Positions 56,001 through 63,564 of a stretch of 64,000 nucleotides of DNA are shown here, piece after piece. How positions within the stretch are numbered: the stretch's first letter is position 1; each line of letters starts with the position of its first letter. The translations under genes were made by a program, and so were the position numbers. Source of the stretch: Myxococcales bacterium (GTDB lineage Bacteria; Myxococcota; UBA727; GCA-2721815); NCBI GenBank assembly GCA_002721815.1, contig PBLQ01000061.1, positions 195,147 to 259,146 of the forward strand, written 5' to 3'. A model generated the notes under the pieces. It had not been told where the DNA came from and searched no databases. It saw nothing but the letters and a program-made list of their open reading frames with translations.

Positions 56001-56534
56001 GAGTTCAAATTGCTGCAGGGTCTCAGGGGTTCGGTCGCGATAAGGTTGCGGCCATTCCCAAAAAGGAAGTCCGTTAAAATGATTTTTCAGGGTGACGAAA
56101 AGTGCCAAGTCTGCAACCCAGGAATGACGCGTGATAAATTGTTGGTAATCATGTCGCCACGGGTGGTTCGCTTGCGCCAAAAACCGAAAGGCGGCCTCTG
56201 TTAAAAGTGGTTTTTTGAACGCCACCACTTCGTCGTAGACCACGGTCTTCCCATTGTGGATGTGGTCTTGATTGAACGTGAGCAGGTCGGCTTTGACCAG
56301 CAGCTCCAAGGAGATGAAGAGTGGTTCGATGCCGAAAGAGGAAATGGAACTGTAGGGGCAGTAAGGATGATCAATGGGCGAATAAGGGAGCAGGGCCCAG
56401 GTCCGAAAACCAGCTTCATGCAGGCGGTCGATAAACCGAAAGGCCGTTGGCCCCAAATCTCCGATGCCTTCTCCCTGGGGCAAGGCAAAAATGGGGCACA
56501 AAACACCGCTGGAGCGAGGTCCATGGACCAGCAA
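53013..56534 (-). CDS. fused 4-alpha-glucanotransferase and alpha-glucan phosphorylase
   Basis: 1173 residues, no signal peptide, cytoplasmic. Residues 1-500 are GH77 (MalQ/amylomaltase): RSSGVLCPIFALPQGEGIGD, FGDLPLYVAADSLDVW, D295 (LLRIDHF), E342 (LEDLG), D395 (LGTHDNE). Residues about 520-1173 are GT35 phosphorylase: ELAHNYAWTW, AYFCAEFGLVESFPIYSGG, HLNEGHSAFLLLERL, the PLP lysine K1074 in SGTSGMKAAING and DGWWDEGF. Together they would convert maltodextrins to longer chains and glucose 1-phosphate in one polypeptide. Start is a TTG at 56534 with aaggaag 6 nt upstream; a stop lies just before it in frame. First gene of the leftward operon. Confidence 0.92.
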   Translation of the reverse strand: MLVHGPRSSGVLCPIFALPQGEGIGDLGPTAFRFIDRLHEAGFRTWALLPYSPIDHPYCPYSSISSFGIEPLFISLELLVKADLLTFNQDHIHNGKTVVYDEVVAFKKPLLTEAAFRFLAQANHPWRHDYQQFITRHSWVADLALFVTLKNHFNGLPFWEWPQPYRDRTPETLQQFELQHQTAIAQQQVLQYFAHRQWRDVHRYAQSKGIATFGDLPLYVAADSLDVWCHANDFQLDANKRVIDVAGVPPDAFSDTGQKWGNPLYDWEAMQKNGFSFWKKRLAYQHEQFDLLRIDHFLGLHRYWAIPAGNETATEGAYRPGPGMAFFESMQNHFGTLPWVLEDLGAVTPESESLKAMIGLPGMSVLQFGWDNPDTNPHHPNNHLKNGVCYLGTHDNETWNQWWAQQSSDVHAQVRDHLDPTTNHLREIGLHLGLSSSCQLSIIPLADLCGLGEAGRINVPGVAEGNWKWRCTAAALDQLDASHLAQLNLFYQRTPPKTTRSIMNLGFPVAPPLSNVSRTEWVQANELAHNYAWTWDKSTEALFEKMSPEHWRRERNPIKMLKERQPEQIAAFRSQISHCHEKLQATLNGVHFNVIQKDSVAYFCAEFGLVESFPIYSGGLGILAGDTLKEASDQNHNTVGIGLLYQRGYFRQQLLLDGTQIALSDQERPTDVGLQNFIDPKTKKSLRLSIPYADSHIHFTAWLAMVGRTPLFLLDSNVPENPPHLRAITDHLYVPDREVRLAQEILLGIGGVMLLTHLQINVSTYHLNEGHSAFLLLERLQKALAQGMNMAEARAHITKNTVFTIHTPVPAGNEKFHAPQMHHALSSYFQQCALPEEEIMKLGIGVEGNPELFDLTAFAIRHSAAVNGVSLLHGKTATETWQEVYGQEIPGITNGVHEGTWTGSAFMNLLEQKGPISPQTLWQAHQEQKAETLQEIEARLYEHYCRERAPMERLTTVRKAHLQDALVIGFARRFATYKRATLIFKDLQRLEKLLKNPDRPVALVFAGKAHPADIPGQELIRTISSLAHDPHWNDHILFIEDYNVRLGQRLVQGVDLWLNTPQRPLEASGTSGMKAAINGIPNCSILDGWWDEGFNDENGWAIKHATPHNDDHDHEDLLSQLENDIVPTFFDRNAEGLPLAYLKKMNHAFESGRAHFLSSRMHQEYQALYRAHR

Positions 56535-56580
56535 AAATCACTTCCTTTCATTCCCAACATATCGGGGAGTTACGGGGATC

Positions 56581-56609
56581 TTGACCGTGACTCTATAAAG
56601 AGTTACTAA
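56581..56609 (+). promoter_or_regulatory. candidate sigma70 promoter for the rightward alpha-glucan operon
   Basis: TTGACC (56581-56586), a 17-bp spacer and TACTAA (56604-56609). The spacer contains the palindrome of the proposed operator. Confidence 0.5.
56587..56606. promoter_or_regulatory. 20-bp near-palindrome, candidate TrmB-type operator
   Basis: Arms gtgactct and agagttac with a 4-bp centre (ataa): 7 of 8 arm positions are complementary. It lies between the divergent operons, filling the spacer of the rightward promoter and overlapping the -10 of the leftward one. Such placement suits a repressor that shuts both. The exact protein that binds is inferred from the adjacent trmB-like gene. 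Confidence 0.6.
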
Positions 56610-56631
56610 AGCGTTGGCCGGGTTTCGTCAA
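56603..56631 (-). promoter_or_regulatory. candidate sigma70 promoter for the leftward alpha-glucan operon
   Basis: Reading the minus strand, TTGACG (56631-56626), a 17-bp spacer and TAGTAA (56608-56603). It overlaps the -10 of the opposite promoter base for base, so the two cannot fire at once on one template. Confidence 0.5.
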
Positions 56632-56679
56632 ATCCAATTACGCCGGGTCTTAGTCGGTCTTTAAAATGGGTGTAAAACA

Positions 56680-57492
56680 TTGAATTTAAAGTTATTAAAA
56701 GCCATGGAGGTCTTGGGTTTTACCCAAAATGAATCCAAGATTTACTGCAGCTTGATCAGTAAATATCCGGTGACAGGCTACCAATTAGCGGCTGATTCCG
56801 GCGTTCCACGCTCTGCCGTTTATGGTCTTTTGAACAAGATGGAGGCCCGGGGCTATATTCAGAATATTGGCCAAAAACCAGCACGTTACATCCCTTTAAG
56901 CCCGGATGCGTTGGCGGAAAAGGTGGCCGACAGCTTCAACACGCGATTGGAAGAATTTCAGCTGGCCGCGGCTGATTTGGAAGAAAAGCCCCTTTCGGTG
57001 CGGGTTTGGCCGCTGCAGGATAAGGCCGATACGTTCAAGCAAGCCGCCATGCTGATAGCAGGGGCCACCCAAAGTGTTTGTATTTCTGCCTGGCAGAGTG
57101 AACTGCGCGAATTGCAACCGGCTTTGGCACAGCTTGAAGCCAAGAACATCATTCCGACCTTGTTTAGCTTCACCCCCCTCAACGGGTTCGCAGGCCATTG
57201 TTTCTCCTACAACATCGAAGAAGATGTTTTAGAGAAATACTGGCCACACAAGCTTTTTTTGGTCATCGATGGTACGAAAATGTTGATGTGTGGATTGAAT
57301 GACCAACGACAAGCTCAAGGGTTGTGGGGCGAGGATGCCACCCTCATCGATATGGTAAAAAACCAAATGGCTTTGGATCTCACCCTGTGGAGCAAACGCA
57401 CCGGGCGCTCGGTGGATCATGTGATGGGGCCGCTGGTATCTCATCAGGCGCCCATTGATGATTTACTCCAAACGTTGGGCGGTGTCTCGTGA
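56680..57492 (+). CDS. TrmB family sugar-sensing transcriptional regulator
   Basis: 270 residues. An N-terminal winged helix (KAMEVLGFTQNESKIYCSLI, GYQLAADSGVPRSAVYGLLNKM, YIQNIGQKPARYIPL) is followed by a coiled linker and a C-terminal PLD-like/sugar-binding domain (ESVCISAWQSELRELQP-like, HCFSYNIEED, LFLVIDGTKMLMCGL). TrmB proteins in archaea repress maltose/trehalose and maltodextrin transport operons until sugar binds. Here it heads an alpha-glucan operon and faces the divergent one, a matching context. The start is a TTG; ribosome site weak. GTGA overlap with the next gene couples their translation. Confidence 0.9.
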   Translation: MNLKLLKAMEVLGFTQNESKIYCSLISKYPVTGYQLAADSGVPRSAVYGLLNKMEARGYIQNIGQKPARYIPLSPDALAEKVADSFNTRLEEFQLAAADLEEKPLSVRVWPLQDKADTFKQAAMLIAGATQSVCISAWQSELRELQPALAQLEAKNIIPTLFSFTPLNGFAGHCFSYNIEEDVLEKYWPHKLFLVIDGTKMLMCGLNDQRQAQGLWGEDATLIDMVKNQMALDLTLWSKRTGRSVDHVMGPLVSHQAPIDDLLQTLGGVS

Positions 57493-59891
57493 TCAAACGC
57501 CTCATCCTCTTGTTGTTGCTCGGCGCTGCCTGTGATTTTTGGGATGACGAACAAGAACGCGTTGAACGATACAAAACCCACGACGTGGCCCCTGGCCTCA
57601 ACAAAGACGACATCATCGCCCTAAAGCACATGGGCCCCACCATTATCGACAGCGGGGTTAATTTTGCTGTTTATTCCGAATCAGCCACCCGCATGGATGT
57701 ATTGCTGTTTGATGAACCCACCGATGAGCTGCCCGTCCAACAATTCGAAATGAAAAAACAAGGCGAAGTATGGAACTTGTTTGTGGAAGGCATTGGGATT
57801 GGGCAGCATTACGGTTTTGTGGCTTGGGGCGCCAACTGGACCTATGACAAAGATTGGGAGCCGGGTCGCATTGATGGGTTTATCACCGACGTGGATGAAA
57901 AGGGAAACCGCTTCAATCCCAACAAGTTACTCATCGACCCGTATGCCAAAGCATTGAGTGGTGAGCACGATTGGAGCCGTGGCAGTGCCGCCAGTGGGCC
58001 TGCCAGAACCCAAAGCACGTGGGGGGCCGCTGTCAAAGGCGTGATCATGCAAAGCAACTACGAGTGGTCGAGCCACGAAAGTAGCTGGCGCCAAAACCGT
58101 CAAAAAGAAGATTTTGTTTCTCATCGACATCAAGATTTAATTATCTACGAAGTACACCTCAAAGGGTACTCTAATAACCCCGCATCGGGCGTGGTGCATC
58201 CCGGCACCTATCGTGGATTGGGTGAAAAAGCAGATTACCTCAAAGACTTGGGCATCACGGCGGTGGAGTTGTTGCCCATTCATGAAAAACCCACCGATGG
58301 GGGTTATTGGGGATATTGGACCTTAAACTTTTTTGCCCCCGAACGCACCTACGCGGCCAATACCGATCCTTATGAAGTGATCAATGAATTCAAATGGATG
58401 GTGGACCAACTGCATCAAGCCGGAATCGAAGTCATTGTGGACGTGGTGTATAATCACACGGGCGAAGGCGGTTTGTGGCGCGAAAAGATTTATGCCGACG
58501 ACTTTTTTGTGGACGCCGACACCCGGCAACAAGCTTTTAATCTCGACTCACAAGAAATCGCATCGGTGATGTCTTTTCGTGGTTTGGATAACCCCACCTA
58601 TTACGCGCTTTCTGAGGACGGCAAAGGGTATTGGGATAACACTGGGGTGGGGCATCAAACGCGTCCCAATCACCCTGCTGTGCGTCGTTTGATCATGGAT
58701 TCCCTCCGCTTTTACGTGGACGAGTTACACGTGGATGGTTTTCGTTTTGATTTGGCCGGGATCTTGGGCGAGGTCGATGGCGACTATAACAATTGGGACG
58801 ATCCAAAAAATACGGTGCTTCAAGACATCATCGATGATTCCCAAATTCAAAAATACAACACGCGCATCATTGCTGAACCCTGGACCGCTGGAGGCAACTA
58901 TGGCCCCCTCATTGGCGCATACCCAGGCGCCACCGACAAGGCTGGATTTGGTTGGTACGAATGGAATGCCCGTTTTCGAGATTGGTGGCGTTCGTTCATC
59001 AACTACGATGATTGGATGCTCAACAGCCTTGAGGCAGACGCCGATGGCGGGTTTGTGATTCAAGGTTCGTACGATTACTACGCTTGGAATGAACGACGGC
59101 CTTACCACAGCGTGAACTTTATTACGTCGCACGACGGGTTCACCCTTTACGATTTGTTGAGCTTTGACGAAAAGCGGAATGGGTGTGGTTTGCTCAATCC
59201 AGTGTGTTGTGACGATCCAACCAGTTCGTGGTGTGATTACGACTCTGGCGATGATCACAACCGATCGCGCATTTGGGACACCGAAAGCATGAAACGCCAG
59301 CAAGCGCGCAACCTCATGGTGGGTTTGTTAATTTCCCACGGCACCCCCATGATCTTGGGTGGCGATGAGTGGCTACGCACCCAGTATGGCAACAACAACG
59401 CTTATTCCACCGGGGCAGACAATGAATGGAATTGGTTTCGGTGGGGCGAATGGCAAAGCAGCCCTGAAAAGGTTCGCATGCATGACTTCGTACGGCACAT
59501 GATCGCTTTTCGAAAAAGTCACAGCTATGCGTTCGCACCGTCTTCCTACGAAGAGCGTGCGCCCTTTTCTTATAAAGGGGTGGATAATTCTGATAACCCA
59601 CAATGGGGCGGAAAAAGCCTTCTCATGCACTATTACGATGAAACGTGGGGGCCCGAGTTGGCGATCATGATCAATCAGACGCCCGACTGGGTCACCTTTA
59701 CCTTGCCCCAAAACCGTAACTGGTCGCTCAAAGTAGATACGCAAAGCTATTACGATGATGAAGACTACCTGGGCACAGAAGATCGCGATCGCAGCGTGAC
59801 CCACAATTTCGTCACGGACAGTCCGGTGTATGCATCACCCACTTTCGACGTGGCCCCTCGCTCTATCGTCATTTTTGAGGATGTCGATTGA
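57489..59891 (+). CDS. lipoprotein isoamylase/pullulanase-like GH13 debranching enzyme
   Basis: 800 residues. Short signal with lipobox LGAAC (Cys15). An N-terminal CBM48-like domain (NFAVYSESATRMDVLLFDEP, HYGFVAWGANW) leads into a GH13 barrel of isoamylase/GlgX type: IIYEVHLKGYS, GITAVELLPIHE, DVVYNHTGEGG. Catalytic D421 (VDGFRFDLAG), E463 (IIAEPWTAGG) and D549 (ITSHDGFTLYD). A Cys-rich insertion (CGLLNPVCCDDPTSSWCDYD) is probably disulphide-linked outside the cell. It is predicted to cut alpha-1,6 branches at the envelope. GTG start inside the trmB-like stop (GTGA), and its TGA overlaps the next ATG. Confidence 0.88.
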   Translation: MIKRLILLLLLGAACDFWDDEQERVERYKTHDVAPGLNKDDIIALKHMGPTIIDSGVNFAVYSESATRMDVLLFDEPTDELPVQQFEMKKQGEVWNLFVEGIGIGQHYGFVAWGANWTYDKDWEPGRIDGFITDVDEKGNRFNPNKLLIDPYAKALSGEHDWSRGSAASGPARTQSTWGAAVKGVIMQSNYEWSSHESSWRQNRQKEDFVSHRHQDLIIYEVHLKGYSNNPASGVVHPGTYRGLGEKADYLKDLGITAVELLPIHEKPTDGGYWGYWTLNFFAPERTYAANTDPYEVINEFKWMVDQLHQAGIEVIVDVVYNHTGEGGLWREKIYADDFFVDADTRQQAFNLDSQEIASVMSFRGLDNPTYYALSEDGKGYWDNTGVGHQTRPNHPAVRRLIMDSLRFYVDELHVDGFRFDLAGILGEVDGDYNNWDDPKNTVLQDIIDDSQIQKYNTRIIAEPWTAGGNYGPLIGAYPGATDKAGFGWYEWNARFRDWWRSFINYDDWMLNSLEADADGGFVIQGSYDYYAWNERRPYHSVNFITSHDGFTLYDLLSFDEKRNGCGLLNPVCCDDPTSSWCDYDSGDDHNRSRIWDTESMKRQQARNLMVGLLISHGTPMILGGDEWLRTQYGNNNAYSTGADNEWNWFRWGEWQSSPEKVRMHDFVRHMIAFRKSHSYAFAPSSYEERAPFSYKGVDNSDNPQWGGKSLLMHYYDETWGPELAIMINQTPDWVTFTLPQNRNWSLKVDTQSYYDDEDYLGTEDRDRSVTHNFVTDSPVYASPTFDVAPRSIVIFEDVD

Positions 59892-61396
59892 TGCGTATGC
59901 CTGCCGCCTATTTTTGTTTGTTGGGGATGGTCTTGGCGGTTCCGCTCTTCGTCCCCCAAACGGCACAAGCCCAAAACCTATCTTTAAGTTCACAGCGCAC
60001 TTCGGTGGGTGGGTATTTGCGCGTGATGGCCCGACCGGAATTGCAAGGGGGCACTGGCAAGCTGGGACATTGGAATCTGTATGGGCGCTTGCTGAATGAG
60101 GGGCCCTGGACCGCCGTGGAAACGCGGTTTCGGTTGTTGGATGGGGGACCGGTGTGGAGCAATCTTCATCTGCGCCTCGAAGGCGGCAGCATCAACGGGG
60201 CGGATGCCAGCAATGGGTTTTTGTCGGCCTTTTTCATGAGTCGTGCGTTTATTGATACCGGTGGCCTCCTCACCGACAAAGGCGTTTGGCGGTTGGGCTC
60301 TCTCATCTGGGACAATGGCGATTTGGGTTTGTACGACATGCGTCCTGCCAATTTGTTTAATCAAACGGTGGGCGCTTCATGGCGTTACGAAGGTGATAAT
60401 TGGCTTGTCCTCATGGGTTTGGGGGATTCTGGTTATGGTTTGAAAGGATCTGCTTATGCGCCGGTGATCACCGGGGGCAGCATGTTGGGATACACCGACC
60501 ACCGCCACTTTCGCATCTCAGTGGGGGCCGAGCTTCGTTACGAAAATGCGTCGCCGAACAATCCCAACGCGCCATTTAATTCTGAGGGCATTGAAATGGA
60601 GCCTTGTTTGCGTGGGGAAGTGATGGAAGACCACCTTTTTGAAAACCCCACCCAAGAAGGCCAAGAGCTGGACATCAGTGCCACCGATGCCCAATCCCAC
60701 GCGTGGGTATTACAAGCCGGTTTTGGCGGCTTTGGTCCCTTGCGTTGGAACAATCTCTTTGCCCATTTGGAACGGGCCCATCCCACGCACATGACCACCG
60801 AAACCTTTAATGGTGAAACCTATCGGCTGTACACCACGGGGCTCACTGACCAGCGCCATGAGTTGATGGTGGGCAACGAAATGATTCTAACTTTGTGGCC
60901 TGGGCGTTTAGATTTGATTTGGGCCGCGCTGTACATTGATCGTTGGGATGAAGACAATGCGTTAGTGCCCAGTGATTGGAATTCTCAAAGTGGTTCCACC
61001 GTAGTGCGGGCCCAAGCGTTTCTCACCCGAACCTTTCATGCGCTTTTTGAAACCAGCTACGCCATTGAATGGTCCAAAAACGGCAACCGTTATCGAAACC
61101 ACGCAGATTCCATTTTTGAGAACACCGCTGGTCAACCCGACAACCGCGGCCTCGAAATGGGTGATTCGGACGAACGGCGAACCTTACAGTTCAAATTGGG
61201 GCCGGTGTTTCAGCCGGCTGGGGTTGGAATTTTTTCACGCCCTGCATTGCGTTTAATATACGGGGCCCAACTGTCCACAGAAAACACAGCGTGGGGCAAT
61301 GTTTACCAAGTGCAAGACGATGAGAATGAATTGTTTGGCACCGTTGAAAGTCATTTTCATCAACTGATTTCATTTGAGGCAGAAGCATGGTTTTAG
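59891..61396 (+). CDS. outer-membrane beta-barrel, candidate maltodextrin porin
   Basis: 501 residues, ATG overlapping the previous TGA (TGATG). Signal peptide to about QTAQAQN. The mature protein is a chain of amphipathic strands with aromatic girdles (GYLRVMARPEL, LHLRLEGGSING, FRISVGAELRYE, LIWAALYIDRWDE), and it ends FEAEAWF, a strong C-terminal beta-signal with terminal Phe. No maltoporin (LamB) identity is obvious by eye, so the porin role is inferred from context: it lies between two surface GH13 lipoprotein genes and upstream of a MalK-type ATPase. Confidence 0.65.
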   Translation: MRMPAAYFCLLGMVLAVPLFVPQTAQAQNLSLSSQRTSVGGYLRVMARPELQGGTGKLGHWNLYGRLLNEGPWTAVETRFRLLDGGPVWSNLHLRLEGGSINGADASNGFLSAFFMSRAFIDTGGLLTDKGVWRLGSLIWDNGDLGLYDMRPANLFNQTVGASWRYEGDNWLVLMGLGDSGYGLKGSAYAPVITGGSMLGYTDHRHFRISVGAELRYENASPNNPNAPFNSEGIEMEPCLRGEVMEDHLFENPTQEGQELDISATDAQSHAWVLQAGFGGFGPLRWNNLFAHLERAHPTHMTTETFNGETYRLYTTGLTDQRHELMVGNEMILTLWPGRLDLIWAALYIDRWDEDNALVPSDWNSQSGSTVVRAQAFLTRTFHALFETSYAIEWSKNGNRYRNHADSIFENTAGQPDNRGLEMGDSDERRTLQFKLGPVFQPAGVGIFSRPALRLIYGAQLSTENTAWGNVYQVQDDENELFGTVESHFHQLISFEAEAWF

Positions 61397-63564
61397 TTCG
61401 CATCCTCATGGGAATTTTGCTGGGTCTGGGCCTGGCGGGGTGTCAACACACATCTGCGGTGGTGCAACCCGGTCAACAGATACCTTTGTATTTGAATCTC
61501 AATGGCCACGCGGTGGCTGCCGATGGTTTGGCACCTTCGATCATTGCGTCAGCGGGCAACGAGGGCCAATCTCTTTCGTTTGATGCTGCCAGCAACGATG
61601 CTTTTTGGAAAAAAGCCACCCCCCATTTGAAGCCGTCCATGGAAGCCGCTCCCGAAGAAGCCATGGCCGTTTTTCAACTGGAGGCTCGCTTGTTTTCGTT
61701 TATCAATGGGCGTTTCCGTTGGGAAATCAATGGCAGTCTGTGGACCAAAACGCATGCCGAGGGCATTCGGGTGATGGAGGTGGCCTTTCCGGTCTTCTTG
61801 CGCTTTAAACATGAGAATGAACAAGATGCCTATGGGGAAGGGGCCCATTCTTTGGGGGCCTTGCTCACGCAACAGCTGAAAGGGGCGCACGCTGCCACCA
61901 CTGCGAAACCTGCAGTGCCCATGAAGCCATCCATCAATGCCATTTACATGGTCATGGTGGACAGGTTCTATAACGGTAACGTCGATAACGATATGGCACA
62001 AACCAACGCAGCTGACCCTTTGGCTTTTCATGGTGGCGACTTAGAAGGTGTGGCGGCCAAACTTGATTGGATTAAAGACCTCGGTGCCGATGCTGTTTGG
62101 TTGTCTCCTGTTTATGACACACAAAAAGAACCGTTCATGGGCCATGGAGCGTTTCACGGCTATTGGGTCAACGATTTTCATGAGGTAGAGGCAGCCTTTG
62201 GTGGGCGCGGCGCCTTGCACGCCTTGGGAGAGACCGCTCAAAAAAAAAAGATGGGCCTTATCTTGGATATTGTGACCAATCATGTGGGGTATGCCTCTGA
62301 GTTGCCGCAACAAAAGCCCCAATGGTTTCATAAGGCCCAAGAAATTAAAAATTGGAATGATGAAACCCAAGTGCAACAAGGGCGCTTGGCGGGTTTGCCT
62401 GATTTAAACCAAGATGCTGAAGACGTTTATGAGCATCTACACGCCGCAACAAAAAAACTGATCGATGTACCGGGCATTTGGGGGTTGCGTTTTGATGCCG
62501 TTCGGCATGTGCCTTTTTCCTATTGGCAGCGTTTCAACAAAGACATGGCCACGCAGCTTGCTGCGCCCGGTTTGCGTTTGGGGGAAATGCTTGATGGCAA
62601 TACGGTGGTCACCGCCAAAACGCTTAAGTCCGGTGGGTTTAACAGCCTCTTCGACTATCCTTTGTATTACGCCATGGTAGATTCCTTTTGTGATGGCAAA
62701 AACATGCAAGCCATCGCATCGGTTTTAGGTGCCGATCGCCTTTACGAGGCACCGCAAGACTTGGTGACTTTCGTAGATAATCATGATTTGCCGCGTGTCT
62801 TAACCCGGTGTCACGATGATGTGGCTGCCACCCAAAGGTTGTTGGCATTTCAATTGGCCATGCGTGGCATTCCTTTGCTCACTTATGGTGTGGAAGCGGG
62901 GCTTAAAGGTTCATCAGAAACCGAAGTGCGCAGCGATATGGTCTTTGAAAAAGATGCGAACACTTATGCTTTGATCCAACACTTGCTCCAACCAAGAAAA
63001 GGAGAAGCGCTGTTTCGCCACGGTGCATCTCATGTTTTGCACGCTGACGCGAACAACTTAAAAATCCTTCGAACGCATCAGGACCGTGCGGCTTTGATTG
63101 CCGTTGGCGATGCGGCTGGGTTGCCTTTCTCAAGTTTATCTGCCGCCACCGCACAACCCTTGTTGACCGAAACCCATGCTGTGGCCGGCTTGCGCATGAC
63201 CCTTTATGAAAATGTTGATGCCGCCTTGCTTCAAAAGGAGCTTGAAGCTTTTTATCATGTTTCACCGCAATGGACGTTAAGTGTGACGGATGTGCCTTCA
63301 GAAGGGGCGCTTTATTTGGTGGGCAACCCGGAGCAACTGGGTGGCTGGAGCCTGCAAGGGGCCAAAAAACTCGAAATGGAAAAAAACACCGCCACTGTTT
63401 CGGTTTTAGGAAAAACCGGTGAGATGTGGGCCTATAAATTGGTTTTAGAGACCCCTCAGGGAGAGCGGCTATGGGAAAAAGGGCCGAATCGTTTTTGGTT
63501 TGGGGGTAAAGATCCGAGCCGCACCAACATTGATTTTGCAGGAGTTGGTTTTGACCCCCATTAA
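61387..63564 (+). CDS. lipoprotein GH13 amylase with C-terminal CBM20-like module
   Basis: 725 residues. Lipobox LAGC (Cys19), an N-terminal beta domain (about 25-165), then a GH13 barrel starting INAIYMVMVDRFYNGNVDND. Catalytic D370 (GLRFDAVRH), E400 (RLGEMLDGN) and D467 (TFVDNHDLPR), with DIVTNHVG and GADAVWLSPVYD. The C-terminal 90 residues carry starch-binding CBM20 features: ALYLVGNPEQLGGW, WAYKLVLE and LWEKGPNRFW. Overlaps the barrel gene by 10 nt and the next gene by 14 nt, so it is firmly within the operon. Substrate presumably soluble starch or maltodextrins. Confidence 0.88.
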   Translation: MVLVRILMGILLGLGLAGCQHTSAVVQPGQQIPLYLNLNGHAVAADGLAPSIIASAGNEGQSLSFDAASNDAFWKKATPHLKPSMEAAPEEAMAVFQLEARLFSFINGRFRWEINGSLWTKTHAEGIRVMEVAFPVFLRFKHENEQDAYGEGAHSLGALLTQQLKGAHAATTAKPAVPMKPSINAIYMVMVDRFYNGNVDNDMAQTNAADPLAFHGGDLEGVAAKLDWIKDLGADAVWLSPVYDTQKEPFMGHGAFHGYWVNDFHEVEAAFGGRGALHALGETAQKKKMGLILDIVTNHVGYASELPQQKPQWFHKAQEIKNWNDETQVQQGRLAGLPDLNQDAEDVYEHLHAATKKLIDVPGIWGLRFDAVRHVPFSYWQRFNKDMATQLAAPGLRLGEMLDGNTVVTAKTLKSGGFNSLFDYPLYYAMVDSFCDGKNMQAIASVLGADRLYEAPQDLVTFVDNHDLPRVLTRCHDDVAATQRLLAFQLAMRGIPLLTYGVEAGLKGSSETEVRSDMVFEKDANTYALIQHLLQPRKGEALFRHGASHVLHADANNLKILRTHQDRAALIAVGDAAGLPFSSLSAATAQPLLTETHAVAGLRMTLYENVDAALLQKELEAFYHVSPQWTLSVTDVPSEGALYLVGNPEQLGGWSLQGAKKLEMEKNTATVSVLGKTGEMWAYKLVLETPQGERLWEKGPNRFWFGGKDPSRTNIDFAGVGFDPH

